Shown: piece by piece, positions 27,246 to 35,862 of the stretch
Layout of the letters: the number at the start of each line of letters is the position of its first letter
Numbering within the stretch: position 1 is the first letter of the stretch
Source: Hyphomicrobiales bacterium
Lineage (GTDB): Bacteria; Pseudomonadota; Alphaproteobacteria; Rhizobiales; Xanthobacteraceae
Reading direction: 5' to 3'
Length of the DNA: 56,749 nt
Assembly: GCA_017305595.1 (NCBI GenBank)
Contig: JAFKKL010000008.1
Span: forward strand, 1-56,749
Notes under the pieces: generated by a model
Seen by the model: only the letters and a program-made list of their open reading frames with translations
Databases searched by the model: none
What the model was told of the DNA's origin: nothing
Position numbers and translations under genes: made by a program

Positions 27246-28673
27246 TTATAGAACCTTGCCCGGATTCAAAATGTTGAGCGGATCGAGCAATGCCTTGATG
27301 CCGCGCATCACCTCGATCGCCGTCTTGTCCTTTACGTCAGGCAATTCGTCGCGCTTCATCACGCCGATGCCGTGCTCCGCCGAAATCGAGCCGCCCATCT
27401 TCAGCACGATCTCGAATACCACCGCATTGACGTCATGCCAGCGTGCGAGGAAAGCAGCCTTGTCGCCACCGATCGGCTGGCTGACGTTGTAGTGGATATT
27501 GCCGTCGCCGAGATGGCCGAACGGCACCGGCCTGCTGCCGGGCAGTAGTTTCACCACGGCGGCGTTGGCTTCCTCGATAAAGGCCGGCACGGCAGCGACC
27601 GGCACCGACACATCGTGCTTGATCGAGCCGCCTTCCGGTTTCTGCGCCGGCGAAATCACTTCGCGCAGCGTCCAGAACGCGGCGCGTTGCGCGAGGTTCT
27701 CCGCGATCACTGCGTCATCGGCGATGCCATCTTCGAGCGCACGAGTGAGGATCGCTTCGAGCGTCGCGCGTGCATCGTCGCGCGACGACGAGACTTCCAT
27801 CAGCACGTACCACGGATAGCGCGTGGCCAGCGGATCGCGGATCGACGGACCATGTTTCACACAGAAGTCGATGCAGATTTCCGCCATCAGCTCGAAGCTG
27901 GTGAGATTGCCGGCCGCTTCGGCCTGTGCAATTTCGAGTAACTTTAATGCCTGTGCAGGCGAGGCCAATCCGACAAATGCGGTGTCGACGCTGCGCGGCT
28001 TGGGAAATAGCTTCAACGTCGCGGCGGTGATGACGCCGAGCGTGCCTTCGGCGCCGATAAAGAGGTTATGCAGATTGTAACCGGTGTTGTCCTTCTTCAG
28101 CTTCGACAGCGTATTGAGCACGCGGCCATCTGCCAGCACGACTTCGAGCCCAAGCGCCATCGCACGCGCCACGCCATAAGCAAGAGCGCCGGTGCCGCCG
28201 GCGTTGGTAGAGAGATTTCCGCCGATGGTGCAGCTTCCTTCGGCGCCGAGCGAGAGCGGAAACAGCCGGTCCACATCGTCGGCGCGCTGCTGCAAGGTTT
28301 GCAGCACACAGCCGGATTCCACGGTCATGGTGTTGGATTGCGTGTCGACATCGCGGATATTGTCGAGGCGACGCAGCGACAGCACGACTTCGCCATGATG
28401 CGGTGTCTGGCCGCCGACGAGGCCGGTGTTGCCGCCTTGCGGTACCAGCGCCGTGCGCGTTTCGCTGGCGAGCCTGCAGATCGCGACGACTTCAGCGGTG
28501 CTGCCCGGCCGCAACACGAGCGGCGAGTGGCCTTGATAAAGGTTGCGCTCCTCGGTGACGTAGGCTGCGATTTCGTTCTGATCGGTGACGCCGTATTTGT
28601 CGCCGACGATGGCCTTGAACTTTGCGATCAACTCCGGCGAAAGCGGTGCGGGCGGCGGCGGGACGATGTTCAT
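27246..28673 (-). CDS. FAD-binding D-2-hydroxyacid dehydrogenase (GlcD / D-2-hydroxyglutarate dehydrogenase-like)
   Basis: This 475-residue VAO/PCMH-fold flavoenzyme oxidises a D-2-hydroxy acid to the 2-oxo acid. FAD-binding blocks are PQGGNTGLVGGQ (about 99-110), SLGAEGSCTIGGNLSTNAGG and FIGAEGTLGVIT. The C-terminal FAD-oxidase half has FGHLGDGNIHYNV and a catalytic-site EHGIGVMKRDEL. The pattern is closest to D-2-hydroxyglutarate or D-lactate dehydrogenases without an Fe-S domain. Start ATG 28673 is MNIVPPPPAP. No partner gene, such as glcE or glcF, is adjacent. Confidence 0.88.
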   Translation of the reverse strand: MNIVPPPPAPLSPELIAKFKAIVGDKYGVTDQNEIAAYVTEERNLYQGHSPLVLRPGSTAEVVAICRLASETRTALVPQGGNTGLVGGQTPHHGEVVLSLRRLDNIRDVDTQSNTMTVESGCVLQTLQQRADDVDRLFPLSLGAEGSCTIGGNLSTNAGGTGALAYGVARAMALGLEVVLADGRVLNTLSKLKKDNTGYNLHNLFIGAEGTLGVITAATLKLFPKPRSVDTAFVGLASPAQALKLLEIAQAEAAGNLTSFELMAEICIDFCVKHGPSIRDPLATRYPWYVLMEVSSSRDDARATLEAILTRALEDGIADDAVIAENLAQRAAFWTLREVISPAQKPEGGSIKHDVSVPVAAVPAFIEEANAAVVKLLPGSRPVPFGHLGDGNIHYNVSQPIGGDKAAFLARWHDVNAVVFEIVLKMGGSISAEHGIGVMKRDELPDVKDKTAIEVMRGIKALLDPLNILNPGKVL

Positions 28674-28718
28674 GTCGCGTCTCTTGTTGCCTATGACTTG
28701 TTATTTGGCCTGATGGTA

Positions 28719-29708
28719 TCACGTCGGCGGCACGGCGGCGCGACGCAGCCGGTCGTTGATGGCTTCGCCGAGATCGTGTTCGGGGACGGGCATCACTGCG
28801 ATCGCGCGGGCATTGGCGGTGTCGAGCGCGCGCAGGTAACCGAACAAGTTGGCCGCGGCTTCGGTCAGATCGCCCCGCTCCGAGAGGTTCAGGATTCTTG
28901 CGGCAACACCGTGGCCGGAAAGTGTCACGGGTCCGAACGCCAGCAGCGCTTCGCCGGGCTCGATGTTCGTTGCATTGAGCCGCACCGGGGTCCGGGGCGC
29001 GTAGTGCGAGGCCAGCATGCCCGGGGCCATCGGCTGGCCGGCGGTGTCAGGTTGCGGGCGTGACCGTCGCAGCGGGTGACCCAGCACCTGTTCGATGGCG
29101 CCGCGCGGCAGTCCGCCGGGGCGGAGCAGCAGCGGTGGGTCGAAACAGCCGACGATGGTAGACTCGACGCCGACCGATACCGGCCCGCCGTCGACGATCA
29201 GGTCGATGCGGCCGTCGAGGTCGCTGGCGACATGGTCGGCGGCGGTCGGTGAGACGTGACCGGAGCGGTTGGCGGACGGGGCAACGATCGGGTGGCCGAG
29301 TTCGCGCAAAATATCCCGCGCCACGGGGTGAGCGGGCATCCGCACCGCGACGGTGTCGAGCCCGGCGGTGGCAAGGTCGGCGACGGCGCAGTCCGGCGTC
29401 TTCGGGAGGACCAGTGTGAGGGGACCGGGCCAGAACGCCTCGGCCAGCTTGCGGGCGGTGCCATTGAGGCGGGCGATTCGCTCGGCCCCGGCGAGATCAT
29501 GGACATGGGCGATCAGCGGATTGAAGGAAGGCCGTCCCTTGGCCCGATAGAGCCGTGCAATCGCCTCCGGATGCGTCGCGTCGGCGCCGAGGCCGTAGAC
29601 CGTCTCGGTCGGGAATGCCACGAGCCCGCCCTCCGCAAGGCGTCGCGCGGCCTCGGTCACGGCGGTTTCGCCCGCGGGGATAATTTTTGTGGTCAGTTCG
29701 ACGGCCAT
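28719..29708 (-). CDS. tsaC: L-threonylcarbamoyladenylate synthase, Sua5 type
   Basis: The enzyme makes threonylcarbamoyl-AMP from Thr, bicarbonate and ATP for the t6A37 modification of ANN-decoding tRNAs. The 329 residues contain an N-terminal YrdC domain (GGLVAFPTETVYGLGADA, KGRPSFNPLIAHV, APSANRSGHVSPT) and a C-terminal Sua5 domain after a flexible linker (MAPGMLASHYAPRTPVRL is diagnostic). It is therefore the long Sua5 form rather than short TsaC. The frame is open to 29966, through the antisense of the tRNA gene; ATG 29708 is the sensible start. It is divergent from tRNA-Pro, 66 bp apart, and 45 bp from the dehydrogenase start. Confidence 0.93.
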   Translation of the reverse strand: MAVELTTKIIPAGETAVTEAARRLAEGGLVAFPTETVYGLGADATHPEAIARLYRAKGRPSFNPLIAHVHDLAGAERIARLNGTARKLAEAFWPGPLTLVLPKTPDCAVADLATAGLDTVAVRMPAHPVARDILRELGHPIVAPSANRSGHVSPTAADHVASDLDGRIDLIVDGGPVSVGVESTIVGCFDPPLLLRPGGLPRGAIEQVLGHPLRRSRPQPDTAGQPMAPGMLASHYAPRTPVRLNATNIEPGEALLAFGPVTLSGHGVAARILNLSERGDLTEAAANLFGYLRALDTANARAIAVMPVPEHDLGEAINDRLRRAAVPPT

Positions 29709-29774
29709 TCGTTCCGATCTTCCATTCGCTGTCTTGCGGTGGCCGAAAGTGGAGGCTATAAGCCGCCCCATCGT

Positions 29775-29851
29775 CGGAGTGTGGCTCAGCCCGGTAGAGC
29801 ACTGCGTTCGGGACGCAGGGGTCGCAGGTTCAAATCCTGCCACTCCGACCA
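29775..29851 (+). tRNA. tRNA-Pro (anticodon CGG)
   Basis: A 77-nt cloverleaf with encoded CCA is seen. The acceptor stem CGGAGTG (29775-29781) pairs with CACTCCG (29841-29847), followed by discriminator A and CCA. The anticodon arm CTGCG-TTCGGGA-CGCAG puts CGG at positions 34-36, which reads CCG proline codons. The T arm GCAGG-TTCAAAT-CCTGC is intact (GGTTCAAATCC box). No integrase gene or duplicated 3' tRNA end is seen nearby, so it does not mark an island here. Confidence 0.97.
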
Positions 29852-30028
29852 TGTTTTCTTGCCATTGATTTCCTTGAGCTTCCGGCTTTTCTGGCCAGAT
29901 CCCGGCCAGCCGCGAAGTCACCCCCGATACACATCTTTTTCGCCTCGCGGTCAAATTCCCGGCCATACTCCCGGCAAGTGAATCGGTTTTTGCTGGCGGT
30001 CCGAAAATAGTCGGACTACGGGTTGGGT

Positions 30029-31756
30029 ATGCACGATCTTGTCAGCGACATCACGCTCAGCATTCTGTTTGCCTGGATGCTCGGGATGCTGGCCCATGTC
30101 ACGCGGCAGCCGCTGATCCTGGCCTATCTGGTCGGCGGCTTCGTGATCGGCCCTTACGGCATCGGCTGGGTCAAGTCGGAGCAGTCGATCGCCACTATCT
30201 CCGAACTCGGCCTGATCTTCATGCTGTTCATGATCGGGCTGGAGATCGACCTCAAGAAGATCATCCGCGCCGGCCGCGTCATCCTTTTCGCGGCGGGTGG
30301 GCAATTGATCGGCGGCTGTGTACTTGGCGTGCTGATGTTCCTGGCGATGGGGCTGGGCCTCGGCGCGGGGCGATTCGATGCGCTGTATCTTGCCGTCGCC
30401 TGCGCGCTCTCCAGCACCGTTATCATCGTCAAGGTGCTCTATGAGAAGCGCGAACTGGACACGCTGCCGGGCCGCATCACGCTCGGCGTGCTGGTGTTGC
30501 AGGATATCTTCGCGATCCTGTTCCTCGCGGTGCAGCCGAGCCTCGATAATCTCCAGATCGGTGTCGTCCTGCTGTCGGTCGCCCGCGTCGCCATGCTGGT
30601 GGCGACCGCGTGGGTCTTGAGCCGCTATGTGCTGCCAAAACTGTTTCATCAGATCGCGCGGCGGCCCGAACTGGTGATGCTCGGCGCGCTGGCGTGGTGC
30701 TTCCTGATCGGCGAGATCGCCGAGCGGCTGCATCTGTCGCGCGAGATGGGCTCGCTGGTGGCGGGCGTCTCGCTTTCGACTTTCCCTTACGCGCTCGATG
30801 TCACCGCCAAGGTCACTACGCTGCGAGATTTCTTCATCACGCTGTTTTTTGTGGCGCTGGGCATGACCATCCCGATCCCGGATCGCTCGGTGATCGGAAT
30901 GGCGCGGATCGTTGCCGCCTTCACGGTGGTGAGCCGTGTGATCACGACCTTCGTGCCGCTCTACCTGATGAAGCAGGGGTTGCGCGCCAGCCTGCTGCCG
31001 GCGATTAATCTGGCGCAGATCAGCGAGTTCTCGCTGGTGGTGATCCAGACCGGCGTGCTCGCCAAGCACATCTCGATGCAGACAGCGAACGCGGTGTCGT
31101 TCGCCTTCGTGCTGCTGGCGGTGATCAGTACCTTCCTGATCGGCCGCAGCGACCAGATCGTCCGCGCGGCCATCGGCCCCTTGAAGCGGCTTGGCCTGCG
31201 CGATCTCGATGCCACCGAGCCCGGCGCGAGCGAGCCGGGCGAGGGCCACGGCGCGGCGCGGCGTATCGTTATTCTCGGCTTTTTCCGTGCCGCCAGCGCG
31301 CTGCTCAGCGAGATCGAGCAGCGTGACAAGTCGATGCTCAACCATATCACGGTGGTTGATTTCAATCCCAACGTGTTCCGCAATCTCGCCGCGCGCGGGC
31401 TGCATGTGATCTACGGCGACATCAGCAATGTCGAGACGCTGGTGCATGCCGGGATCGGCAGCGCCGAGATCGTCATCCTCAGCGTGCCCGATGCGTTGCT
31501 CAAGGGCGCCGACAATGAGAAGCTGGTGCGCCACGTCCGCACCCTTAATCCGAAGGCCAAGATCATCTCGACCGCTGACATGCTGGCGGATGTCAGTGAT
31601 CAATATTCCGCCGGCGCGAATTACGTCACCGTGCCGCGCTTCACCGACGCACAGGACCTGTTCCAGGCCATCGAAGCCGCGGATGACGGCCTGCTGGACG
31701 CCAAGCGGGCTGAAACCGATGCCCGGCTCGCCGAGCGCAGCGAGGTGCTGCCGTAG
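30029..31756 (+). CDS. CPA2-type cation/proton antiporter with TrkA-N-like domain (KefB/YbaL-like)
   Basis: This is a 575-residue inner-membrane antiporter. Residues 1-380 contain about 12 hydrophobic segments with the CPA2 signatures LAYLVGGFVIGPYGIGW and ELGLIFMLFMIGLEIDL. The C-terminal 180 residues form an RCK/TrkA-N domain (VVDFNPNVFRNLAARGLHVIYGD). Its Rossmann loop reads LGFFRAASALL, lacking the GxGxxG that binds NAD(H), so gating by nucleotide may be lost. Glutathione-gated KefB/C relatives keep the motif. ATG 30029 is preferred over TTG 30023. Ion specificity (K+ or Na+) is not decidable by eye. Confidence 0.88.
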   Translation: MHDLVSDITLSILFAWMLGMLAHVTRQPLILAYLVGGFVIGPYGIGWVKSEQSIATISELGLIFMLFMIGLEIDLKKIIRAGRVILFAAGGQLIGGCVLGVLMFLAMGLGLGAGRFDALYLAVACALSSTVIIVKVLYEKRELDTLPGRITLGVLVLQDIFAILFLAVQPSLDNLQIGVVLLSVARVAMLVATAWVLSRYVLPKLFHQIARRPELVMLGALAWCFLIGEIAERLHLSREMGSLVAGVSLSTFPYALDVTAKVTTLRDFFITLFFVALGMTIPIPDRSVIGMARIVAAFTVVSRVITTFVPLYLMKQGLRASLLPAINLAQISEFSLVVIQTGVLAKHISMQTANAVSFAFVLLAVISTFLIGRSDQIVRAAIGPLKRLGLRDLDATEPGASEPGEGHGAARRIVILGFFRAASALLSEIEQRDKSMLNHITVVDFNPNVFRNLAARGLHVIYGDISNVETLVHAGIGSAEIVILSVPDALLKGADNEKLVRHVRTLNPKAKIISTADMLADVSDQYSAGANYVTVPRFTDAQDLFQAIEAADDGLLDAKRAETDARLAERSEVLP

Positions 31757-31783
31757 GGCGGGGCCGCACTACTAGATGGTGGC

Positions 31784-31856
31784 GTCATCGCCGGGCTTGA
31801 CCCGGCGATCCATCCTTTTGAGAAAGATGGATGCCCGGATCAAGTCCGGGCATGAC
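31784..31856. repeat. Modular three-hairpin repeat, short-loop form (copy 1)
   Basis: The 73-bp element is bounded by GTCAT (31784-31788) and ATGAC (31852-31856). It holds three consecutive hairpins: TCGCCGGG-CTTGA-CCCGGCGA, CCATC...GATGG, and TGCCCGGA-TCAAG-TCCGGGCA. It lies between the antiporter and ribB genes in the same position as an operon spacer. Three other copies have the same plan. Confidence 0.75.
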
Positions 31857-31912
31857 AACCGGATGAGCATGACGGCTGTGGAAGAGTTGCGTTGCTTCCC
31901 GCGCTGCGCCAT

Positions 31913-33019
31913 ATGAACGGGGTCATTGTCAGAGTACCCCGCATGGCCCATCCGATTTCCGAAGTTTTGCAGGCGTTCGCCGCTGGAGAGATTGTCGTCG
32001 TCACCGATGATGACGACCGCGAGGGCGAGGGCGACCTGATCGTCGCCGCCTCGCACTGTACCGCCGAGAAGATGGCATTCATCATCCGCCACACCTCCGG
32101 CATCGTCTGCGCGCCGCTGACCACCGACGATGCGCGGCGGCTGCGGCTCGATCCGATGGTGGCGCAGAACGACTCCAACCACACCACCGCTTTCACCGTT
32201 TCCATCGACTACAAGCCGGACGGCGGCACCGGCATTTCCGCCGACGAACGCGCGTCATGCTGCCGGGCGCTCGCCAATCCCAACGCCGGCGCCAACGACT
32301 TCGCGCGGCCCGGTCATATCTTCCCGCTGATCGCGCGGGATGGCGGCGTGCTGCTGCGCTCCGGTCATACCGAGGCGGCGGTCGACCTGTGCAGGCTCGC
32401 CGGGTTGCCGCCGGTTGGCGTCATCAGCGAGTTGATGAACGACGACGGCACCGTGACGAAGGGCGAGCAGGTGGCGCGTTTCGCCGCCGCGCATAACCTC
32501 AGGCACGTCACGATCGCTGACATCATCGCCTATCGTCAGGCGCGCGAAAAACTGATCGAGCGCGTCTCGACCTTTCCTGTCGACAGTCCGATCGGACCGC
32601 TGCAAGGCTTCGCTTATCGTTCGCCGTTCGACAGCATCGCGCATGCCGCCTTCGTCTATAACGGCGTCGGCGACGGCACCAATGTGCTGACGCGGTTTCA
32701 CAAGCCGAACATCGTGCGCGATATCTTCACCGGCCCGGAGCGGATGCGCGAGGTGCTGGAGAAGTTCAAGGAGGCCGGACGCGGCGTGCTGGTGTATCTG
32801 CGCGACGGTGCCGCCGGCGTGCCGGTCGCGCCGATCGATCAGCTGAAGACTGCCGAGGCCGATCGCAACCGGCAATGGCGCGAAGTCGGCGTCGGTGCGC
32901 AAATCCTGCGCGACCTCGGCGTTACTTCGATCCGTCATCTCACGTCGTCGACCCACGACTACAAGGGGCTGTCCGGTTTCGGCATCGAGATCGTCTCGAA
33001 CGAGCGCCTTGAAGGCTGA
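31913..33019 (+). CDS. ribB: 3,4-dihydroxy-2-butanone-4-phosphate synthase with RibA-like C-terminus lacking zinc cysteines (RibBX-type)
   Basis: RibB converts ribulose 5-phosphate to the four-carbon riboflavin precursor and formate. The N-terminal 210 residues are a complete RibB: DDDDREGEGDL binds metal, followed by ARPGHIFPL and RSGHTEAAVDL. The remaining 155 residues align with GTP cyclohydrolase II but contain no cysteine, so the zinc site (C-x10-C-x-C) is absent and GTP cyclohydrolase activity is not expected. This matches the RibBX variant known in Proteobacteria. Starts at 31913 and 31943 (MAHPISEVLQ) are both possible; neither has a good ribosome binding site. I see no FMN riboswitch upstream; the modular repeat occupies that space. 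Confidence 0.9.
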   Translation: MNGVIVRVPRMAHPISEVLQAFAAGEIVVVTDDDDREGEGDLIVAASHCTAEKMAFIIRHTSGIVCAPLTTDDARRLRLDPMVAQNDSNHTTAFTVSIDYKPDGGTGISADERASCCRALANPNAGANDFARPGHIFPLIARDGGVLLRSGHTEAAVDLCRLAGLPPVGVISELMNDDGTVTKGEQVARFAAAHNLRHVTIADIIAYRQAREKLIERVSTFPVDSPIGPLQGFAYRSPFDSIAHAAFVYNGVGDGTNVLTRFHKPNIVRDIFTGPERMREVLEKFKEAGRGVLVYLRDGAAGVPVAPIDQLKTAEADRNRQWREVGVGAQILRDLGVTSIRHLTSSTHDYKGLSGFGIEIVSNERLEG

Positions 33020-33080
33020 CAGTCAAAGATTTAGGCTCTCCCGTCGCCATTGGTGACGGCTGCGATGTGAAAGGAAACTC

Positions 33081-34295
33081 ATGGGCGTGCGTCCGCAAAG
33101 CAAAGACAAGCCGAGTTTGGCGAGCTTCAAGTGGGACGATCCGTTCCTGCTCGACGAGCAACTCACCGAAGACGAGCGGCTGATCCGCGATACTGCGCGC
33201 GCCTACGCGCAGGACAAGCTGCTGCCGCGCGTCTCGCAGGCTTATCTCGAAGAGAAGACCGACCGCGAGATCTTCAACGAGATGGGCGAACTCGGCCTGA
33301 TCGGCATCACGCTGCCGGAGGAATACGGCTGCGCCAACGCCAGCTACGTCGCTTACGGCCTGGTGGCGCGCGAGATCGAGCGGGTGGATTCCGGCTATCG
33401 CTCGATGAACTCGGTGCAGTCCTCGCTGGTGATGCACCCGATCTACGCTTACGGCGACGACAATCAGCGCAAGAAGTATCTGCCGAAGCTCGCCAGCGGT
33501 GAGTGGGTCGGCTGCTTCGGCCTCACCGAGCCGGATGCCGGTTCCGATCCCGGCGGCATGAAGACCCGCGCGGAGAAAGTGTCCGACGGCTATCGCCTGA
33601 ACGGCTCGAAGATGTGGATTTCCAACGCGCCGATCGCGGACGTGTTCGTGGTGTGGGCGAAGTCCGCCGCGCACGACAACCAGATCCGCGGCTTCGTGCT
33701 CGAGAAGGGCATGAAGGGTCTTTCCGCGCCGAAGATCGGCGGCAAGCTGTCGCTGCGTGCCTCGATCACAGGCGAGATCGTGATGGACGGCGTGGTGGTG
33801 CCGGAGAGCGCGCTGCTGCCCAACGTATCCGGTCTCAAGGGGCCGTTCGGTTGCCTCAACCGCGCGCGCTACGGCATCTCGTGGGGCGCGATGGGCGCGG
33901 CCGAAGACTGCATGCACCGCGCGCGGCAATACACGCTCGACCGCAAGCAGTTCAACCGGCCGCTGGCGGCGAACCAGCTGATCCAGAAGAAGCTCGCCGA
34001 CATGGAGACCGAAATCGCCCTCGGCCTGCAAGGCTCGCTGCGTGTCGGCCGCCTGATGGACGAAGGCAAGATGGCGCCGGAAATGATCTCGATCATGAAG
34101 CGCAACAATTGCGGCAAAGCTCTGGATATCGCCCGCATGGCGCGCGACATGCACGGCGGCAACGGCATTCAGGCCGAATATCACGTCATGCGTCACGTCC
34201 ATAACCTCGAGACGGTGAACACCTACGAGGGTACGCACGACGTCCACGCTCTGATCCTCGGCCGCGCCATCACCGGCATTCAGGCGTTTTCGTAA
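33081..34295 (+). CDS. gcdH: Glutaryl-CoA dehydrogenase (acyl-CoA dehydrogenase family)
   Basis: This 404-residue flavoprotein oxidises and decarboxylates glutaryl-CoA to crotonyl-CoA in lysine, tryptophan and benzoate-type degradation. The start [18 protein letters not shown] is characteristic of GCDH, as is [16 protein letters not shown]. The catalytic base is Glu383 in NTYEGTHD, and RDMHGGNGI carries residues typical for this branch. ATG 33081 has AAAGGAAACTC upstream. It has a 61-bp gap after ribB and is followed by a palindromic hairpin. The CoA-transferase often found next to it is not here. Confidence 0.92.
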   Translation: MGVRPQSKDKPSLASFKWDDPFLLDEQLTEDERLIRDTARAYAQDKLLPRVSQAYLEEKTDREIFNEMGELGLIGITLPEEYGCANASYVAYGLVAREIERVDSGYRSMNSVQSSLVMHPIYAYGDDNQRKKYLPKLASGEWVGCFGLTEPDAGSDPGGMKTRAEKVSDGYRLNGSKMWISNAPIADVFVVWAKSAAHDNQIRGFVLEKGMKGLSAPKIGGKLSLRASITGEIVMDGVVVPESALLPNVSGLKGPFGCLNRARYGISWGAMGAAEDCMHRARQYTLDRKQFNRPLAANQLIQKKLADMETEIALGLQGSLRVGRLMDEGKMAPEMISIMKRNNCGKALDIARMARDMHGGNGIQAEYHVMRHVHNLETVNTYEGTHDVHALILGRAITGIQAFS

Positions 34296-34336
34296 AGCGC
34301 GCGTCGTTCGCGACAGACAATGTCTGTAAGTCTCTG

Positions 34337-34361
34337 AATGGCCGGGCTTGTCCCGGCCATT
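34337..34361. repeat. Hairpin AATGGCCGGG/CCCGGCCATT after gcdH
   Basis: Perfect 10-bp arms at 34337-34346 and 34352-34361 with loop CTTGT. It resembles one stem of the modular repeats and could serve as the gcdH terminator, although the following run (TTGCGTTTGCG) is only weakly T-rich. Confidence 0.65.
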
Positions 34362-34394
34362 TGCGTTTGCGCGTTGTGACGTGACTGAGGTCGC

Positions 34395-34434
34395 TTGACA
34401 GTCGTCGTTTCATGTATCATATGAAGTTACATGA
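34395..34434 (+). promoter_or_regulatory. Rrf2 promoter with overlapping inverted repeat
   Basis: A consensus -35 TTGACA (34395-34400) is spaced 16 nt from TCATAT (34417-34422). The inverted repeat TCATGTA (34410-34416) / TACATGA (34428-34434) straddles the -10 and the ATG at 34431. This places the transcription start a few bases from the start codon and the operator on top of it, the arrangement expected for autorepression. Which factor binds is inferred. Confidence 0.6.
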
Positions 34435-34886
34435 GACGGGATGGCAGACTTTCCGCGACGCTTCATGCCTTGCTGCATATCGCCGACAACGCGCGGCCGA
34501 TGACGTCGGCCGAACTGGCGATGTGCATGAACACCAATCCGGTTGTGGTTCGCCGCACCATGGCGGGTTTGCGCGAGGCCGGACTGGTGCGTTCGGAGAA
34601 AGGGCACGGCGGCGGCTGGGAGATCGCCTGCGATCTGTCGAAGGTGACGCTGAAAGATATTTACGATGCTTTGGGCGCACCTGAATTGCTCGCCATCGGT
34701 ATTCAGCTCGAACACCCGGCGTGTCTGGTCGAACAGGCGGTCAACAAAACGCTGACACAAGCCTTTCGCGACGCCGAGGCGTTGCTGATCGCGCGGCTCG
34801 GCGATGTCACTCTGGCAACACTGGCCGATGAATTTCGCGCGCGGGCGGCTGCACAGCGAAAGAAAATGCGGAGATCTGCATCATGA
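34431..34886 (+). CDS. Rrf2-family transcriptional regulator
   Basis: This is a 151-residue winged-helix regulator. The N-terminal helix-turn-helix spans SATLHALLHIADNARPMTSAEL to NPVVVRRTMAGLREAGLV, with the wing KGHGGGWEIA typical of Rrf2. Of the three Cys used for Fe-S binding in IscR/NsrR-type members only isolated ones occur here (MCMN, IACD, PACL), spaced unlike the canonical cluster. A cluster is therefore doubtful, but thiol sensing remains possible. It overlaps the start of a thioredoxin-reductase-like gene by ATGA, indicating one redox-linked operon. Regulation by its own operator is suggested by the preceding inverted repeat. Confidence 0.85.
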   Translation: MRRDGRLSATLHALLHIADNARPMTSAELAMCMNTNPVVVRRTMAGLREAGLVRSEKGHGGGWEIACDLSKVTLKDIYDALGAPELLAIGIQLEHPACLVEQAVNKTLTQAFRDAEALLIARLGDVTLATLADEFRARAAAQRKKMRRSAS

Positions 34887-35776
34887 TGTTTGACGCGATC
34901 GTTGTCGGCGGCAGCTATGCCGGCCAGTCAGCGGCACTGCAATTGGCGCGGGCGCGTCGTTCGATTCTGGTGATCGATGGCGGCAACCGGCGTAATCGTT
35001 TTGCCGAGGCATCCCATGGATTCCTCACGCAGGACGGCCGTTCGCCGGGCGCCATCGCCGCGGCATCCCGCGCGCAATTGATGGCTTATCCGACGGTCGA
35101 ATGGATCGACGGAGAGGCACGGAGCGCATCCCGCACCGTTGATGGATTTGAGGTCACGACGACAGGCGACGCGCGCTATCAGGGGCGACGCATGGTGCTC
35201 GCGACCGGCGTGGTCGATCGACTGCCGGCAATTCCGGGCCTCGTCGAACGCTGGGGCAGGAGCGTTTTTCACTGCCCGTATTGCCACGGCTATGAACTGA
35301 ACCGTGGGCGTATCGGGGTGCTCGCGGTGTCGCCGCTGTCGATGCATCACGCGCTGCTGCTGCCGGAATGGGGGCCAACGACCTTCTTCACCAACGGCGT
35401 CTTCGTGCCCGACGACGAGCAGCAGGTGCAACTGGATCGGCGCGGCGTCATGGTGGAGCGTACGCCGATCGACAGGATCGACGGTGAGGGTGCGGACGTC
35501 GTGTTGAAGGATGGTCGCGTGGTCAACCTCGCGGGTCTGTTCACCATGACCGAAGTCGAAATGGGGTGCCCGCTCGCCACGCAACTCGGTTGCAATTTCG
35601 GACAGGGCCCGGTTGGTTCTTTCATCGAGACCAACGAGTTCAAGGAAACGTCGGTTGCCGGGGTCTTTGCATGTGGCGACGCAGCGCGTACATTCGGGTC
35701 GGTCGCGATGGCGGTCGGCGATGGTGCGCTTGCGGGCGTCTCGACTCACCAGTCGCTGGTCTTCCGGGACAGTTGA
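34883..35776 (+). CDS. Thioredoxin-reductase-like NAD(P)/FAD oxidoreductase
   Basis: This 297-residue pyridine nucleotide-disulfide oxidoreductase has the low-molecular-weight thioredoxin reductase fold. The FAD motif is IVVGGSYAGQSAALQLARAR at the start and FACGDAARTFGSVAMA near the end. The redox-active disulfide is CPYC in VFHCPYCHGYEL (about residue 130). The NADPH-domain dinucleotide motif reads IGVLAVSPLSMHHALLLPEW rather than GxGxxA, so cofactor preference or activity may differ from classic TrxB. It is the second gene of the Rrf2 operon. It may reduce a small thiol partner, or act as a redox sensor's enzyme; the partner is unknown. Confidence 0.85.
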   Translation: MMFDAIVVGGSYAGQSAALQLARARRSILVIDGGNRRNRFAEASHGFLTQDGRSPGAIAAASRAQLMAYPTVEWIDGEARSASRTVDGFEVTTTGDARYQGRRMVLATGVVDRLPAIPGLVERWGRSVFHCPYCHGYELNRGRIGVLAVSPLSMHHALLLPEWGPTTFFTNGVFVPDDEQQVQLDRRGVMVERTPIDRIDGEGADVVLKDGRVVNLAGLFTMTEVEMGCPLATQLGCNFGQGPVGSFIETNEFKETSVAGVFACGDAARTFGSVAMAVGDGALAGVSTHQSLVFRDS

Positions 35777-35862
35777 TCGCTTGCCGCCGTGTCGACCTCG
35801 TCGCTGTCGGTTCGCAAGCGTTCAACCGGCGGCCGCGATGAAATCGTCACGTGGGACATTGG

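Noticed and set aside
29709-29966. N-terminal extension of the Sua5 frame reading through the antisense of the tRNA gene
   Set aside because: The extension contains the translated tRNA-Pro complement (GFEPATPASRTQCSTGLSH-type peptide), a well-known spurious pattern; the tRNA is clear on the plus strand.
29852-30028. Genomic island attachment site at the tRNA-Pro 3' end
   Set aside because: No integrase and no second copy of the tRNA 3' end was found within the window; only a short AT-richer spacer follows.
29951-31603. Minus-strand open frame opposite the CPA2 antiporter gene (550 codons)
   Set aside because: It is the high-GC antisense shadow of a clearly recognised transporter; the composition (many Arg/Asp/His) is not protein-like and no motif is recognised.
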